In this document: piece by piece, positions 1 through 12,220 of the stretch | How positions within the stretch are numbered: position 1 is the stretch's first letter | How the letters are laid out: each line of letters opens with the position of its first letter | Source of the DNA: Castor canadensis | Lineage: Eukaryota; Chordata; Mammalia; Rodentia; Castoridae | NCBI RefSeq assembly: GCF_047511655.1 | Contig: NC_133390.1 | Span: 158,283,583-158,347,582 of the forward strand | Direction: 5' to 3' | Length of the DNA: 64,000 bases | Position numbers and translations under genes: made by a program | Notes under the pieces: generated by a model | What the model was told of the DNA's origin: nothing | The model's input: the letters and a program-made list of their open reading frames with translations, nothing else | Database searches by the model: none

Positions 1-229
1 ATGGGAGTAAAGAAGGTAGAAGTATTGATGAAACAAGATTGGAACACTTTTGAAGCTTTTGAAGCAAAGGGAAAAAATAAATTTGATATACTGTTTTCTC
101 AACTTTTTATGTATTTGAAATTTTCCATTATAAAAAGTTGGAAATTTTCATGTGAAAGGTCCAAGTATCAATCAACCTTTTAGAAAACAAAACGTAAGAT
201 AATGTTTTTTTGTAACCATGGGTAGGATT
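1..229. other. Unassigned AT-rich sequence
   Basis: A 60-codon open frame starts at base 1 but has no recognisable domain. I see no repeat I can name. Confidence 0.4.
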
Positions 230-428
230 TTTTTTTTTTTTTGGTATGAAGTTTGAACTCAGGGCCTACACCTTGAGCCATTCCACCAGCCCTTTTTATG
301 TGATGGGTTTTTCCGAGTTAGGGTCTCAGGAACTATTTGCCCAGGCTGGCTTCGAACCAAGATCCTCCTGATCTCTGTCTCCTGAGTAGCTAGCTAGGAA
401 CACAGGTGTGAGCCACCAGCACCCGGCT
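230..428 (-). repeat. Dimeric B1-ID SINE
   Basis: Poly(T) at the low-coordinate end marks a minus-strand A-tail. An ID-like half with the shortened A-B interval joins a B1-like half through the C-A-C-A-A-A-rich linker (deleted-ID subfamily). Confidence 0.85.
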
Positions 429-502
429 AGGAAAAGATTTTTTTAAACACAGAGAAAAAAAATATATAGATAAGGTTGACTATGTTAAAATTAAGAATTT
501 TG

Positions 503-586
503 GAGCTAGGGGCATGTCTCAAGTGGTAGAGCACCTGTCTAACAAGCTCAAGGCCCTGAGTTCAAACCCCAGTACCACCAAAAAAA
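503..586 (+). repeat. ID-like SINE
   Basis: tRNA-type A box and B box (GTTCAAACCCC) with an A tail. Near-identical flanks TTAAGAATTTTGG and TTAACAATTTTGG act as target duplications. Confidence 0.85.
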
Positions 587-599
587 ATTAACAATTTTG

Positions 600-663
600 G
601 GCTAGGGGGTATGGTCAAGTGATAGAGTGCTTGCCTAGCATGTAAGGCTCTGGGTTCAATCCA
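600..663 (+). repeat. ID-like SINE (truncated)
   Basis: A and B boxes are recognisable; the 3' tail is lost. Confidence 0.75.
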
Positions 664-898
664 TATGTTTTGATACCATAAAGAGTATAAAAGGGCAAGC
701 CAAAACCTGGAGAAAATACTTGCAATGTATAAAACTACCAAGGGATTAAGTATATAACCTATTAATGAAAAATTTTAGACATGGGAGATAGGGAAAGGAC
801 ATGAACTGAAATTTCACAGAAAGGAAAATTAAAATACCCATAAAAATAGAAAAAGACAATCTTCTCAGTAATCAAGAAAATGAAAGTTAAAATTGATG

Positions 899-960
899 AG
901 GGCTAGCGATGTAGCTCAGTGACAGAGCACTTTCCTAGCATGTGTCACAGTACCACAAAA
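899..960 (+). repeat. ID-like SINE (deleted)
   Basis: The tRNA-like head with GTAGCTCAGTG is clear; the B box is missing. Confidence 0.7.
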
Positions 961-980
961 TATATACATCTAAATACACA

Positions 981-1155
981 GGGGTGTGTCTCAAGTAGTA
1001 CAGTGCCAGCCTACCAAGTGCAAGGCCTTGAGTTCATTTGACTGGGTGTGGTGATACACACCTGTAATTCCAGCACTCAGGATATGGAGGCAGGAGGATC
1101 ACAAAGTTGAGACAAGCTGGGGTTACATAGCACAACCCTGTCTCAAAAGAAAACA
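981..1155 (+). repeat. ID fragment followed by B1-like SINE
   Basis: ID half at 981-1040, then a B1-like element (CCTGTAATTCCAGCACT core, GGAGGATCAC) at 1041-1155 with a purine-rich tail running to 1215. Confidence 0.75.
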
Positions 1156-1215
1156 GGAAGGAAAAGGGAAGGAGAGCAGAGGGGAAGGAGGAAGAGAGGG
1201 AAGGAGAAGAGAGGA

Positions 1216-1645
1216 GAAACTGGACATTTGAATTTAATAATGTGAAAATCAGTCTCTTCCCCTTCCCGTGGCTTGCTGTACCCTTCCCTGGGCATATGTA
1301 ATCACTTTCTAATTTTCCACATTATGTGCAGTTGTTTATGAATGTCCTTGTCTTTAATATCTGGCTCCTGAAGGAGAAAAAGAAAAAAATGAAGGGAGGA
1401 GGCCACGGGACACTGGTCCTTTAAAGCCTCCTGGAAGCCACTTCAGCTGGGGGAGGGTTGAAATACTGGGAGACAAACAACAATGTCTCCCGGCCTCCCT
1501 GTCTGCACCTTTCTGATCAGAAGCAGCAACTAGCGATCAGAGCACATATTCCTGACATCTGGAGGGCAAGATCCTCTTTGCACACGAGCTCCCACAAGCT
1601 TTATACGAGCTGCTTCAGGTTCACACTGTGCAGTCCTGGTTTGGG
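1216..1645. other. Unique sequence
   Basis: No gene or named repeat recognised. It could contain distal ASIP regulatory sequence, but nothing in the bases proves it. Confidence 0.4.
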
Positions 1646-1647
1646 GA

Positions 1648-2131
1648 TACTACAGTTTGAATAAGAAATATCCCCTCATAGGTTTATGTGTTGAATGCTC
1701 AGTCCCCAGCTAGTGGTGCTATTTTGGAAGGTTCTGGATTTAGGGCTGGTGGATTGGCTCAAGTGGTAAAGCACCAGCCTAGCAAGCATGAGGCCCTGAG
1801 TGCAAACCCCAGTACCACCAAAAAAAAAAAAGAATTAAATAAATGGGAAATTTTAGGAGGTAGGGCCTAGTTAAAGGAAGTGGGTCACTAAAGGTGTCCT
1901 CTTGAAGGTTACGCCTGGTTCCCAGTCCCTTCTTCACTGATTCCTGGCCACCATGAGGTAGAGACCCATCTACACCACATGCTTCTGCCGCCATGATTTT
2001 CTGCCCAATGGGATGAAGCCAAGCAACAATGGAGTGAACCCTCTGAAGCCATGAGCCAAAGTAAATCTTTACTCCTTTTAAGTTGCTTATGTCAGGATTT
2101 TGTCACAGTGACAAGAAAGCTGATTAGCACA
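1648..2131 (+). repeat. MaLR-type solo LTR (ERVL-MaLR)
   Basis: The sequence follows the MaLR/MST-style LTR pattern: a start with GTTTGAATAAG, the GGTAGGGCCTAG segment, a CCGCCATGA segment, and a 3' end at GATTAGCACA. It is interrupted by an ID SINE at 1743-1832. No internal retroviral genes are present. Confidence 0.7.
1743..1832 (+). repeat. ID-like SINE nested in LTR
   Basis: Near-consensus ID copy with A box, B box and A tail, younger than the LTR it splits. Confidence 0.9.
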
Positions 2132-5100
2132 GGGGATGAAAATCTGCTACTGTGCTAAGAGCTGAAATAACAAATCCTGAAATTTACCACTTCACCTTCC
2201 AAACCTTCCCCTAGAAGTTGGACTTCAATGGACTCCATAGTGTTCCAAAATAGTTTCAGATTCTGCCAATGCAATTTTTGTCTAGGGGGGAGATAGATTC
2301 CTGGTGCTTCCTGTTCTGCTGTAGTCCCAGAATTTTCTCCTTGCTAGTTACTTTTAAGGAAATAACAATTTTTATTGTTCACTTATATTCCATTGGTCTA
2401 CACTTGAGCAGATTATATTTTAGGGTTATTGGGCCCTAATTAGCATCCAAACCAAGACTTTCTCTAGGAACTTATGTCTTTCTGCTTCTTCCCCTCCTTT
2501 TTCTTGTTCTTTTCCACATAGCTCCACTTCTCTCAATCCCTCATCCCATCACCTAAAATCCAGCAGACCTTGGATGCTGCTTCCTCTCCTCTCAACTCCC
2601 TGTTCAAATTCATTATGCATCCAAAGGACCTATTTACTGAGTCATATAATGAATTAAAATTTAGAAAACACTATCCTCATGGACTGCTTCAGTCACTGTG
2701 GTATCTCATGATCCTCTTTTCAGCCCAGTGTGGTGAGCAGATGAGATGCAGAGCTCAGAGAGTTTAGATTATTGCCTAAGATCACAAAGAGAAAGTAACA
2801 AAGCCTAAACTAGAATCCAGGTCACCTAACTCTTAATTCACTTCTTCTTCAAAATGCCCTTGCCCCTACGAACCACCAAAAATAAATTGGTTCCTAGAAA
2901 TTAGGGTAAATCAATGTAGGACTATGCTACCCCTATCCCAAAATTTCACCCCTACCCCCTAAAAAACAGACAATGCTTTCTGTAGGATCCTGCGTCAAGC
3001 TGGGTCCTTCTGCAGTGTCTAAGATTCACGTCACCCAAGACGTCTTATAATTTCTAGCTGATTCTGGGAAAAGCCAAGTGATTAAAGAGAACCACAGCCT
3101 AATTATTTACAGAGTCAGCATAAGAGCAGCTCCTTCAATTGGTGAAAATGTACTAGAAATTTGAAAATTACAAAGCCAATATTGAAAGTCCCCAAAGAGA
3201 CTACTAATAAGGCAGGCTAGGCTTCAGCAATCTGCCTATCTTGTTGATTCAACTTCTTTACCAACTGTTCCTTAGCCTACCCAGAATTTCTAAAAGAAGC
3301 TGAATCAAATCCTTCTTTGGCAGAATTTTTTTTTTTTCAGGTTAGGCAAGATTTTTTTTTTCCAGGTTAACTTTCTAGGCCTAAATTCATTCTATCTCCC
3401 GGGGCTAATTCTGAATTAAGTTCTCACTAAATTCTGCCTATGGAATGCAACTACTTTCCTTCCATCTCCTTCTAACCTCAGTGTCAACACCAATTTCAAT
3501 TCCAAAGACTAGGGAGAAATATGGGGAAATAAGACCACAAAACTTGTGGCCACTGGGATGCGTCTGAATGCACAATTTTTGCTTGGCTGAAAGCAAAGGT
3601 ATAAGATGGGGGTCCATGGGTCTTTAAAGTATCTCCCAGCAGCAAGCCTTGCCTCTGCTACCCAAGAACAGGGAAGACACTCTGCTCTGGCTTCCCTTAG
3701 AGAGGGTGATTAAGGGCATAATCACTTGCACTGTAAGTAGGAGAAAACAATTTTCTTTTCTTCTGCTGCCTTCAGAGATTCTATGCCCTTCTCTAGGGTT
3801 ATGTTTCAGATAACTTGGACTCCAAAAGACCCTCTCTGTAAAGATTACCCTTTACTAACTTTGGCTTCTTTTGTAAAATCTATTCTCATGGTCTGCTGAA
3901 GGCTGCTTTTCAGTTGATGAAACACTTTCTCCTTTCAATGTGGACTTGCAAGAATCTTCCTGCCTGTGAGATGGAGTGAAGTGTGAAATAATGTGATTGT
4001 TTTCTTGTTTTGTGTTTGAAATTTCAAACAGGTTAAGTAGCAAACTTCCTCTGTTGCAAGGTAGAATAGAGTTCCTTGGCCTCCGCTTTTTGGTGAGAAG
4101 CAAATGAGTTCTGTTGGCAATTTTGATCTGCTTCCAGAATAAGGAAAGAATTTCTTGATCATCCCTTATTTCTTGGAAAGGTAGACAGAGCTATTTGATT
4201 CACTTTTGAAGGTCAGAGTAGTTAAGAGGACGTTAGCATAAAGGAAGGAATTGACCTTGTGCTAACTAGTCAAGTTGCTCCTTACTTCTCTTTACCCTAC
4301 TGCTCCCATTTTCTAACATTAAAAAGAAAAAATACTTCCAAGAAAGAAGTACTCCTAAATTCAACACTGACCCAGAGTCACATTTTAATGATTCTTTAGA
4401 TGTCTTCAGGAAGTTGCTGTAGCATTGAAGTTCTAATGGCTCTTACAGAGAAGAATTTAGCTGTTTGTTAGGGATCAGGCTGCATGTGTAGCACTAGTTC
4501 ATTTCATATTTAGTAAAGCCAAAACAGATGACCAAGATTCCATTTATCATAAGCCTCCTTTTCTTTTGTAAGTGTTTGGTTTTTAAGAATGCATGCCCAT
4601 TTAGATTAAATGTACATTAGATAAAAGCTTGGGGTAATGTCTTCAATTGTGGTGAGTTTGCTTTGCTTCAATGGCATTGACTATTTGTTCTGTGTTTCCT
4701 TTGGGAAGGCTCTAGGAGGATAAATGATGGTACATTGAAGTCATTTTTGGTTTTCAGTTTTGGAGGGAGGGGCGATTAATGGGATCAAGAGATCTTGACC
4801 CACTCCAGAAAGTGCTTTCACAGGTGTGTCTTGAAAGCTTTGCTGCTTTTTCCAAACAAAACTAACTCATACATATTCTAAAGGTTTGCTCAGATGAATT
4901 TCCTTGGTTCTGACTTGATTCTTTTCAGAAGACAATTTCATCTGATGTCAAGGCCTCTTCCTTTCCTTCTGCTCTAAAGTGGTTGAAAGCTATAGCAGAC
5001 CATTGGCTCACCCGAGCATGGCTCAGCGTTAGCCATGCTTAGCAGATACAGAATGCACCCTAAGTAAAAGGAATTCAGAAAACCAAAGACAGCATAACTA

Positions 5101-5598
5101 CTGGGGCAAAGAAGTGGGAGACACGTGGTTTTTGAAGAACACAAACACAATCAATACAGTACCCTCTAAGGTCTTTGTGAAGTAATGGTAGCTAAAAAAG
5201 GCTGAAGGGCATGATATCAGGAGACTTAAAGTAATCCACTTAGCAGATCCTACTAGAATTGCATTTCCTATATGCTGGGAATGAGTATCTGGGAAACTTG
5301 GATTCTGACCCCTGTTTCAGTGAAACAGATACAGATTTCACATTTACAGGCAGCTGCCTGGATGATTCTTGTCTTTTTGTTCCTTGAGAATGGTCAGTCT
5401 CAAACATTTTTTTCAAATTTTAACTCAGGACCCCTTAGGCAGAGCCTGGATCTGCCACATGGTTCTTAGTTTAAGAATAGTCCTGAAGCAGGCTATCTTC
5501 CTAAGATCAAAATCACCTGCAGATATAGGAAAACACAAACTCAAATTCAGTTTCTCCTGTACTCTCACTCAGCAATCAACACAGAAGAGTACTGCAGT
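2132..5598. other. SINE-free unique stretch
   Basis: About 3.4 kb without any ID or B1 copy that I can see, unusual for this window. No long or recognisable open frame. It sits about 20 kb upstream of the first ASIP coding exon. Confidence 0.55.
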
Positions 5599-5600
5599 AG

Positions 5601-5802
5601 TCAGGCACCAGTGGCTCACACCTGTAATCCTAGCTACTTGGGAGGCTGAGATCAGGAGGATCAAGTTTCAAGGCCAGCCCAGGCAAATAGTTCATAAATC
5701 CCCATCTACAAAATAACCAGAGCAAAATGGATTGGAGGTATAGCTCAAGCAGTAGAGCACCTGCTATGCAAGTGTGAAGCCCTGAGTTCAAACTCCAGTT
5801 AT

Positions 5803-5860
<58 letters not shown>

Positions 5861-5862
5861 AC
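5601..5862 (+). repeat. Dimeric B1-ID SINE ending in (CA)n
   Basis: B1-like half at 5601-5720, linker with AAAATAACCAGAGCAAAATGG, full ID half, then a (CA)n tract at about 5806-5862 in place of the A tail. Flanks AGTACTGCAGTAG and AGTATTGCAGTAG are target duplications. Confidence 0.9.
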
Positions 5863-6210
5863 AAAAAGTATTGCAGTAGGGGAGAGAAAATCATGCTCAA
5901 CTCTGAATATACCAAAGGCAAGTGGTGATTTCTAATCAAAGAACACAGTGAGGAAGACAATGGATGGAAAATTGCTAAGAGAAGACATCAAAGTTAGGGG
6001 GATTCATGCTAACCTGACCTAATGGGGTACATGCTAGAGGCAAGCCAATGGTGGTTACACATCAAAGGGGGGGCAATGAGGAACTTAATTAGATATCAAG
6101 GATGGGGGACTCACTAAATTACTTAGCAAGATTCTTGCTAAAACTGAGGTAGGCAGACCAACAACAGGCTCGGAGGTCAAGATTAAGGCCTAATTAAGAA
6201 GAAGATTCAG

Positions 6211-6304
6211 GGGCTGGTAGAGTGGCTCTAGTAGTGGCTCTTGCCTGCCTGGCAAGCATGAGCCCCTGAGTTCAAGTCCCAGTGCTGCTAAAAAAAAAAA
6301 AAAA
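6211..6304 (+). repeat. ID-like SINE
   Basis: A and B boxes with a poly(A) tail. Confidence 0.85.
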
Positions 6305-7030
6305 TCCTCAGAGGAACCTAACTAAGGTTTGGTCAAGGAGAAAGTCTTTTTCAGTATTCACAAGCTTTCTTCTCTTGCCTCCATTTTTTCCCATCCTGCT
6401 GTCCCAACCCCTCCAGCTGCAAAAGAGAAGTCTCCATTCCCTCAAACATCCCCTCCTATGTACCTCCAAGACTCCCTCCTTATTGAAGATGAGAATGCTA
6501 GACTCTCCTGACTTCAGAATCAGCATATCCATTAGCAGATGTGCCTGACTCCTTCCAGTCCCTGATTGCAAGAGTCAGTTCATTCCCTGATGAAAGAGTT
6601 AGGGCCCTTTGTGCTTTGGGAAGCTTGCTTCCAGATGTGGGAGCCATCCTTGACAGCCCCCCTGGCAGCATTTGTCAATAAAAAGGAGGAAAAGCTAATA
6701 GTTAAGCAAACATATTTTCCTTCCCTTTCTGGCACATCTTCAGTCATCTGGCAGTGGACAACTTTAACTATGTGTTTAAGACTGAAGGAGCTCTAAAGCC
6801 AGACCTTGGGAAGAAGTAGAGAGCTACTGTTTGGTTCTTTTAAATTTCTTCCATAGCAAGTTGAACTGGCCCAGGCCAACAAACCAGGGAATTTATAATT
6901 TTCTTTATTTTTACTTCAGGAAAGGTACTGACCTTCTCGTGTGGCTCTGGGGTTAGGCAGACCTGGGATTGACTCCTCTCTTTATCACACTACCTCTGTG
7001 ACCTTGTACTCTGGGTTTCAGTTTCCATAG
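6305..7030. other. Unique sequence with MIR-like piece
   Basis: 6930-7030 resembles the MIR core (CTGGGATTGACTCC, CTCTGTGACCTTG). The remainder is unassigned. Confidence 0.45.
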
Positions 7031-7234
7031 CAGTGATATGTGGCTGAGGCTGCCATATAACAGTACTCAGTAAGTGGAAGTGATTGTTATTCATGCCTCT
7101 CCTCTTGTCACTAAAGAGCAGTTTGAACTGTCTCTCCGTGGGAAGAGCAGTACAGTGGAAGAGGTTCTAGTCTGGACTCCAACTGAGGTGTCTACTCGAG
7201 GAAACTCCTTCCTACCCTGGTCTCAGTATCCATG

Positions 7235-7500
7235 TCTATGGAATCACAGTGGATGGACTAAGCAGTCTTTGTCACACATCACAGTCACCTGGAAGCTTAC
7301 TAAAAGTGTACCTCCTGGGTTGGGGTGTAGCTCAGTAGTAGAGGGCTTTCTAAGCATGCATGAGGCATGCGGACCTGGGTTTGATCCTAAGCATTGGAAA
7401 AATTCAAAACTGTCCCAAGCTCCATTCCTGGAGATTAAGATTCAGTGGGCCAGGGCATAGGCCCCAATGCGGGGCTTATGTTTTGTAAAAAGCTTTTCTA
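7235..7500 (+). repeat. MER5-like hAT element split by an ID SINE
   Basis: Sequence on both sides of the SINE (7318-7400) follows the MER5-type consensus (CAGTCACCTGGAAGCTTACT, then TTCAGTGGGCCAGGG). Confidence 0.6.
7318..7400 (+). repeat. ID-like SINE nested in MER5-like element
   Basis: TGTAGCTCAGTAGTAGAG head and diverged B box. Confidence 0.8.
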
Positions 7501-7610
7501 AGAGAGTGCATAAACAAATGTTACGTTTATAGTGAACACTAACAAGCAATTTTTAAAAATATATTTACACATGCAACAAACTGGATATGCTCTCAAACAC
7601 ATTATGGTGA

Positions 7611-7711
7611 GGGCTGGGGTATAGCTCAGTGGTAGAGCACCTGCCTCACATGAGCAAGGCCCTGAGTTTGATTCCCAGCACCAAAAAAGAAAAGACAAAA
7701 AAATATATATT
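7611..7711 (+). repeat. ID-like SINE
   Basis: Near-intact A and B boxes with an A-rich tail. Confidence 0.85.
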
Positions 7712-7900
7712 ATGTTGAACAAAAGAAGACAGACAAAAAATTTCCTTCAGTATGACTCCATTTATATGAAATACAGGAACCAGTAAACTGATCCTGTGGT
7801 AGGAGTCAGAACAGAGGTTACTTCTGAAAGATTAAAGATGAAAACTGGGTATTGACTGGGAAGGGGTACAAGGAAATTTCCTGGAGGGAAATAAATGTTC

Positions 7901-7980
7901 TGGACTGGAGGTGTAGCTCAATGGTAGAATCTGTGCCTAGTACATGCAAAGCCCTGGATTCGATGTCCAGCATAAAAAAA
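7901..7980 (+). repeat. ID-like SINE
   Basis: GTGTAGCTCAATGGTAGAA head, GATTCGATGTCC B box and an A tail. Confidence 0.85.
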
Positions 7981-8185
7981 ATCAATTATCTTGATCTGAG
8001 TGAGAGTTATACAAATATATATGATAGTTACACAAAACAGTCATCTGTCAGTATATTACAAAGGATACTAATGAACACCAGACGAAGAGATACATAGAGA
8101 AGCTTTAGGGGAGGAGATGGGGCACAGAGCTTCCATGCCCTCTTCCAGTGCACCACCTCTAGGAACCTCCAAGCAATCAGCGCTC

Positions 8186-8233
8186 ATGCATGCTAAGCAA
8201 GCATTCTGCCACTGAGCTATATCCCTATGCCAG
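8186..8233 (-). repeat. ID-like SINE head fragment
   Basis: The reverse complement shows only the tRNA-like 5' part. Confidence 0.65.
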
Positions 8234-8849
8234 GAGACATATTTTTAGTAAGATTCCAGGTAATTATGATGTAGAAGACACACTGATTTGGTCCATCCCC
8301 TCTGATTCCACAGATACGGAAACTAAGGCCAGGGCAGGAAGGGGATTTCTCAAGTAAACTTGTAATATGCTAATGAATTGACCCGTGGCTAGCAGCCCAT
8401 TGGTAGTTTTAGAGTAGTGGCTAGTCCAGGTGTATATATTAAAATCAATCCAGCTGTAGACTTAAAATGTGTGCATTTTACTGTATATAAATTGTATCTT
8501 TTAAAAGTGCTGTTAGCATGGATAGAAAAAGCTCCCATAATGACTCTAATGTATAGCTAGGTGTGAATACCCTGGACAAGATGATCCCAGAGGACTCCTC
8601 CAGTTCTAAACCCCTGATTTTTATGGCCCCACCAAAGTTTCACTGCTGGTCCCTTATCCACAAATTATATGATCTTTTTACCTTTCTTGGTCTAAGACAA
8701 GACCAAAGATATCCTAGCACTTAGGGTCTTTCAAACCTCAACAGAACAGCACAAAGACCAAGAAAAAACATTAAATCACATCCGATCTGATTTGTAACCT
8801 GACCTCTTGGCCAGAAGGAACCAATAAGTCAGGATTTTCTATTGTTGGT

Positions 8850-8900
8850 TTCCTAGGTGAAGGCGAGCACTCTGCCACAGAGCTACATCCCAACCCTGCT
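8850..8900 (-). repeat. ID-like SINE head fragment
   Basis: The reverse complement gives GGGTTGGGATGTAGCTCTGT, the ID 5' end. Confidence 0.65.
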
Positions 8901-8929
8901 GTTGGGTTTCCTTTTCTTTCTGCTCCTTT

Positions 8930-9480
8930 CTTTCACCAACTATTTATTCAGTGCCTGCTTTGTGCCAAGCTTTGCTTGATATTGGAAGAAGCAAAATAAA
9001 TGCAATAGCAAGTAGACAAGGTAGATTCTACAAGGGAGAGAAAGCCAATACAAAGATAGAGATAATTATGAGCTGTGATAAGTGCTATGAAAAAAAAACA
9101 GGATGGACAAGATAGAGAGAGAAGGCTACTTCTCGACAGAGTGATCAAAGAAGGAGGTGATATTTGTGCCAAAGTTTGTCAATGATCCAGCCATATGACG
9201 GGCCGAAAGGATCAAGCTTGAGGCCAAAGAAAGAATATGTAGGGCCAAGGGAATGGCAAATGGAAAGGCCTTGAGGCAAGAAAGAGCTTAGCATATTTAC
9301 AAACAGAAAGGAGTACAATATGTTTACAAGGTAGTAATTTAGGAGACTCTATCAGAGAAGGTAGCATGACCTGCTAGGAAATTTGAATTTTATTTCAAAA
9401 ACAATTGGAAACTATGAAAGGTTTTAAACAGGGAGTAATATGATTTGAATTGTATTTCAGGAAAAAAAAAAAAACTCTAT
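8930..9480 (+). repeat. Ancient interspersed repeat (LINE2/MIR-age)
   Basis: The sequence follows a common mammal-wide consensus (GTGCCAAGC..., GTGATAAGTGCTATG, AAAGGCCTTGAGGC, then AACAGGGAGTAATATGAT). The exact family is not assigned. Confidence 0.5.
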
Positions 9481-10110
9481 GGGGAATAGATGGAACAGGA
9501 TGTCAATTAAGTGACACTCATTTGTCCAGGCAACAGGGATGGTGGTTCAGTTTAGGTTAGTTGTAAGCTTTGGTTAGTGGTTTAGTAGGGATGTTGACCC
9601 TCCTGAGCTGAGCTAACCAAAGACAGGCAGCAAGAACTAACAACCTCTGATGTTGATGAATTCCTCATGCTCAGTTGGCCTTGTCTTTCTAATGTTACCC
9701 CACATCTTCACCCCCAGTCATGGCTGAGGCTGATTAAAAGATTCCTCAGAATGTTTGTTGGGCTTAGTCCCTGAAGGGCCTTTCTTCGGACCCCTCACAA
9801 AGAAGCAGCCTTGAGAAGTGAGCCAAATTTATAGCCAGGGCTTCTCCAGGCCTTTTCATCACTTCCTTCTTCCCTTTTATGTCTGCTGCCCAGTCTCAGC
9901 AAATCCTGCCCTCCTAACTCTTAGATAGATAAGAAAATAGAAAACTAATCCACTAAATGCTACTAGCTTAATCACGTCTGAGATCACTTGCACTATTACC
10001 TTAGTGACCCGTAACACATGCTGCGTAACTTGGCTAATTAATGGAAAATGTGGTTTGAATTCCATTTTGTTAGTTATTCCCACGCTGCCTTCCCATACAC
10101 TAAAGCAAAA
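9481..10110. other. Unique sequence
   Basis: No gene, RNA or nameable repeat seen. Confidence 0.4.
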
Positions 10111-10112
10111 AA

Positions 10113-10196
10113 GGGGCTGGAGGCATGGGCTCAAATGATAGCGCACTTGACTACTAAACTCAAGGTCCTGAGTTCAAATTCACATATCAAAAAAAT
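10113..10196 (+). repeat. ID-like SINE (diverged)
   Basis: GGGGCTGGAGGCATGGGCTC head and GAGTTCAAATTC B box. Confidence 0.8.
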
Positions 10197-10411
10197 GCAG
10201 TTGCCTTAGGAGAAAGTAAAATAAATGACAGTGAAGATTTAAAGGAAACTTCAGAAAGACTTTCTACACAGGTTTTTCAAACCCGGGGAAAATGAAAGAA
10301 CTAGAGTCACTACTCCAAACTTTTAAGAAGCTTCATGGGCTTGTTTTAAGGAAATGGAGTCTACTGATCAATAGATCAATAAATCAATAAGAGAAAAACA
10401 GTTTAGAATGC

Positions 10412-10575
10412 TAGGAAATGGAGGGCATGGCTCAAGTGGTGGAGTGCTTGCCCAGCAATCATGAGGCCCTGAGTTCAATTCTTGGTACCATGAAAAAATT
10501 TCTAGACTGCTGGGCGTACAGCTCAGTAGAGCACTCTAGCATGAGCAAGGCCACGGGTGTGATCACCACCACCAA
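10412..10575 (+). repeat. Two consecutive ID-like SINEs
   Basis: Copies at about 10412-10499 and 10507-10575 in the same orientation, the second shortened. Confidence 0.75.
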
Positions 10576-10902
10576 AACAAATGAATACGTTAATAAAATA
10601 AGTTAAATAAAAGCTATGGAACCCTATCAAAATTTAAGGACTACTGCTCTGAAGATTGTAATGCTCTGTCAAACTTACATCTTACTCACTTTTTGGGAAA
10701 GATCAGTTGCTTAGCCCCCTTATCCTTGTTCCTTGTCCCACCTATCAAAGTAGAACTGAGTTTTGTACTTCTCAAGATTTTCATAAGTATTTTTTTCACT
10801 GTGAATTCCCCAACCTCATTGTCACAAATCAAAAATGACTCGCCATCCAGCTTTTTTAAATCCTTTAAGGTTATGGCAAGTAGCATCCAATATATTGTTT
10901 CT

Positions 10903-11062
10903 ACCATTTTTTTTTTTTTTTTTTTTTTGCAGTATTAGGGTTTAAACTCAGGGCCTTCACCTTTTGGAGACAGGGTCTTGAGAACTATTTGCCTGGTTGG
11001 CTTTAAACCACTGTCTTCCTGATCTCTGCCTCCTGAGTAGCTAGGATTACAGGCGTGAGCTG
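10903..11062 (-). repeat. Dimeric SINE, internally deleted
   Basis: Poly(T), a shortened ID half, then a B1-like half read in reverse (CTGCCTCCTGAGTAGCTAGG). Confidence 0.8.
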
Positions 11063-11135
11063 TAATAATAATAATATACTCTAATAATAATAATATACTG
11101 TATAATAATATACTATAATAATAATATACTCTAAA
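11063..11135. repeat. (AAT)n-type low-complexity tract
   Basis: Repeated TAATAATAATAATATACT units directly abutting the SINE above. Confidence 0.85.
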
Positions 11136-12120
11136 CCAGCACTGATCTAGAATGATGTGTTCCTTCTGAGACATTCCCCACTATAGAACTAAAATATTAT
11201 TGCCTACACAGAAGAAAACCAACAACATACCCTGCCCTGATGGATCTATGATTCTGGATGAATCACACATGGGTTATAAGAACATTTTAACTTGAGATGT
11301 TTCAATTTTAGCTTGGGTAGCGGAAGAGTGAAGGTCACACAGCCATTTAAATACTGCCATCTTGTTGGTCTGACTCTCTTTTCTGGATTATTTATATCCA
11401 CCATGCTGAAAAGAAATTCATTATAAGTCCTAAGTGGTAACTTAAAGCAGATGAGTTTAAGAGGAGGAATTGTCATCAGGAATATCACAGATCAAAGAAC
11501 AGTCTTCACTACTACAGAGTGAAAGGACAAATTACCCTTAGGAAACATAATTGCATAGGTAGTCATTGCTTTCAGCATTATTGTTCTGTACTGGTAGCAG
11601 CAAGAAGGCGTTTCTGTTGAGTGCTAACAGCAACAGGTCCACAGACATTTGCCTGTAATGGCGAATCCCAACACTCTGAAAACTGTATGTCTCCCCACCC
11701 CAACACACACACAATTTTGGTAACTCATTTGGCAGCAAAATCTAACCTTATCTGAAGTCATTTGGCATCAAAGTCTGTCCTGAATTGTTGGGAGTCAGTT
11801 CACAGTCTTTATTTATCCTGTTAATTATGAATAGTCAATGTTTTTGCTACGGAAGTGTCAATGTTATCGAGTACTCCTTACATATGTTTGTTTGTTTGTT
11901 TTATCCACTAAATTCTAAAAACCTTCTGACCCCAAGGGTCCTGATATAGCTAGTAATTATGGACCTGTATACTATACCCTTCCAGAATTGGTGTAAGGAA
12001 TAGTGGTTCTTAGCCTTCTCCCAATACCCAAGTGAGATTAATTACACTGACATGCCACCTTCCCCAGACTCAGTCCAACTTTCTAGTTCTACCAGAAAAC
12101 AACTTTTTAAAAAAATTAAA
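11136..12120. other. Unique sequence
   Basis: No gene or nameable repeat seen. Confidence 0.4.
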
Positions 12121-12122
12121 CC

Positions 12123-12220
12123 CAGGGTGGCAGAGTAGCTCAAGTGGTAGAACTCTGGCCTAGCAAGCGTGAAGCCTGAGCTGAGTTCAAACCACAGTTC
12201 CACCAAAAATAAATAAATAA
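12123..12220 (+). repeat. ID-like SINE
   Basis: A box, B box and an A-tail that has become AAAT repeats. Confidence 0.85.

Larger units (their letters stand above)
430..935 (+). repeat. Fragment of old L1 ORF2
   Basis: The AT-rich segments at 440-500 and 670-895 resemble the ORF2 3' region (the part encoding Trp-Glu-Lys...Asn-Tyr). They are broken by ID SINEs at 503-586 and 600-663. Confidence 0.5.

Noticed and set aside
503..663. Possible tRNA genes (A and B boxes present)
   Set aside because: These are ID-like SINEs with A tails and no complete cloverleaf; the same unit recurs across the window.
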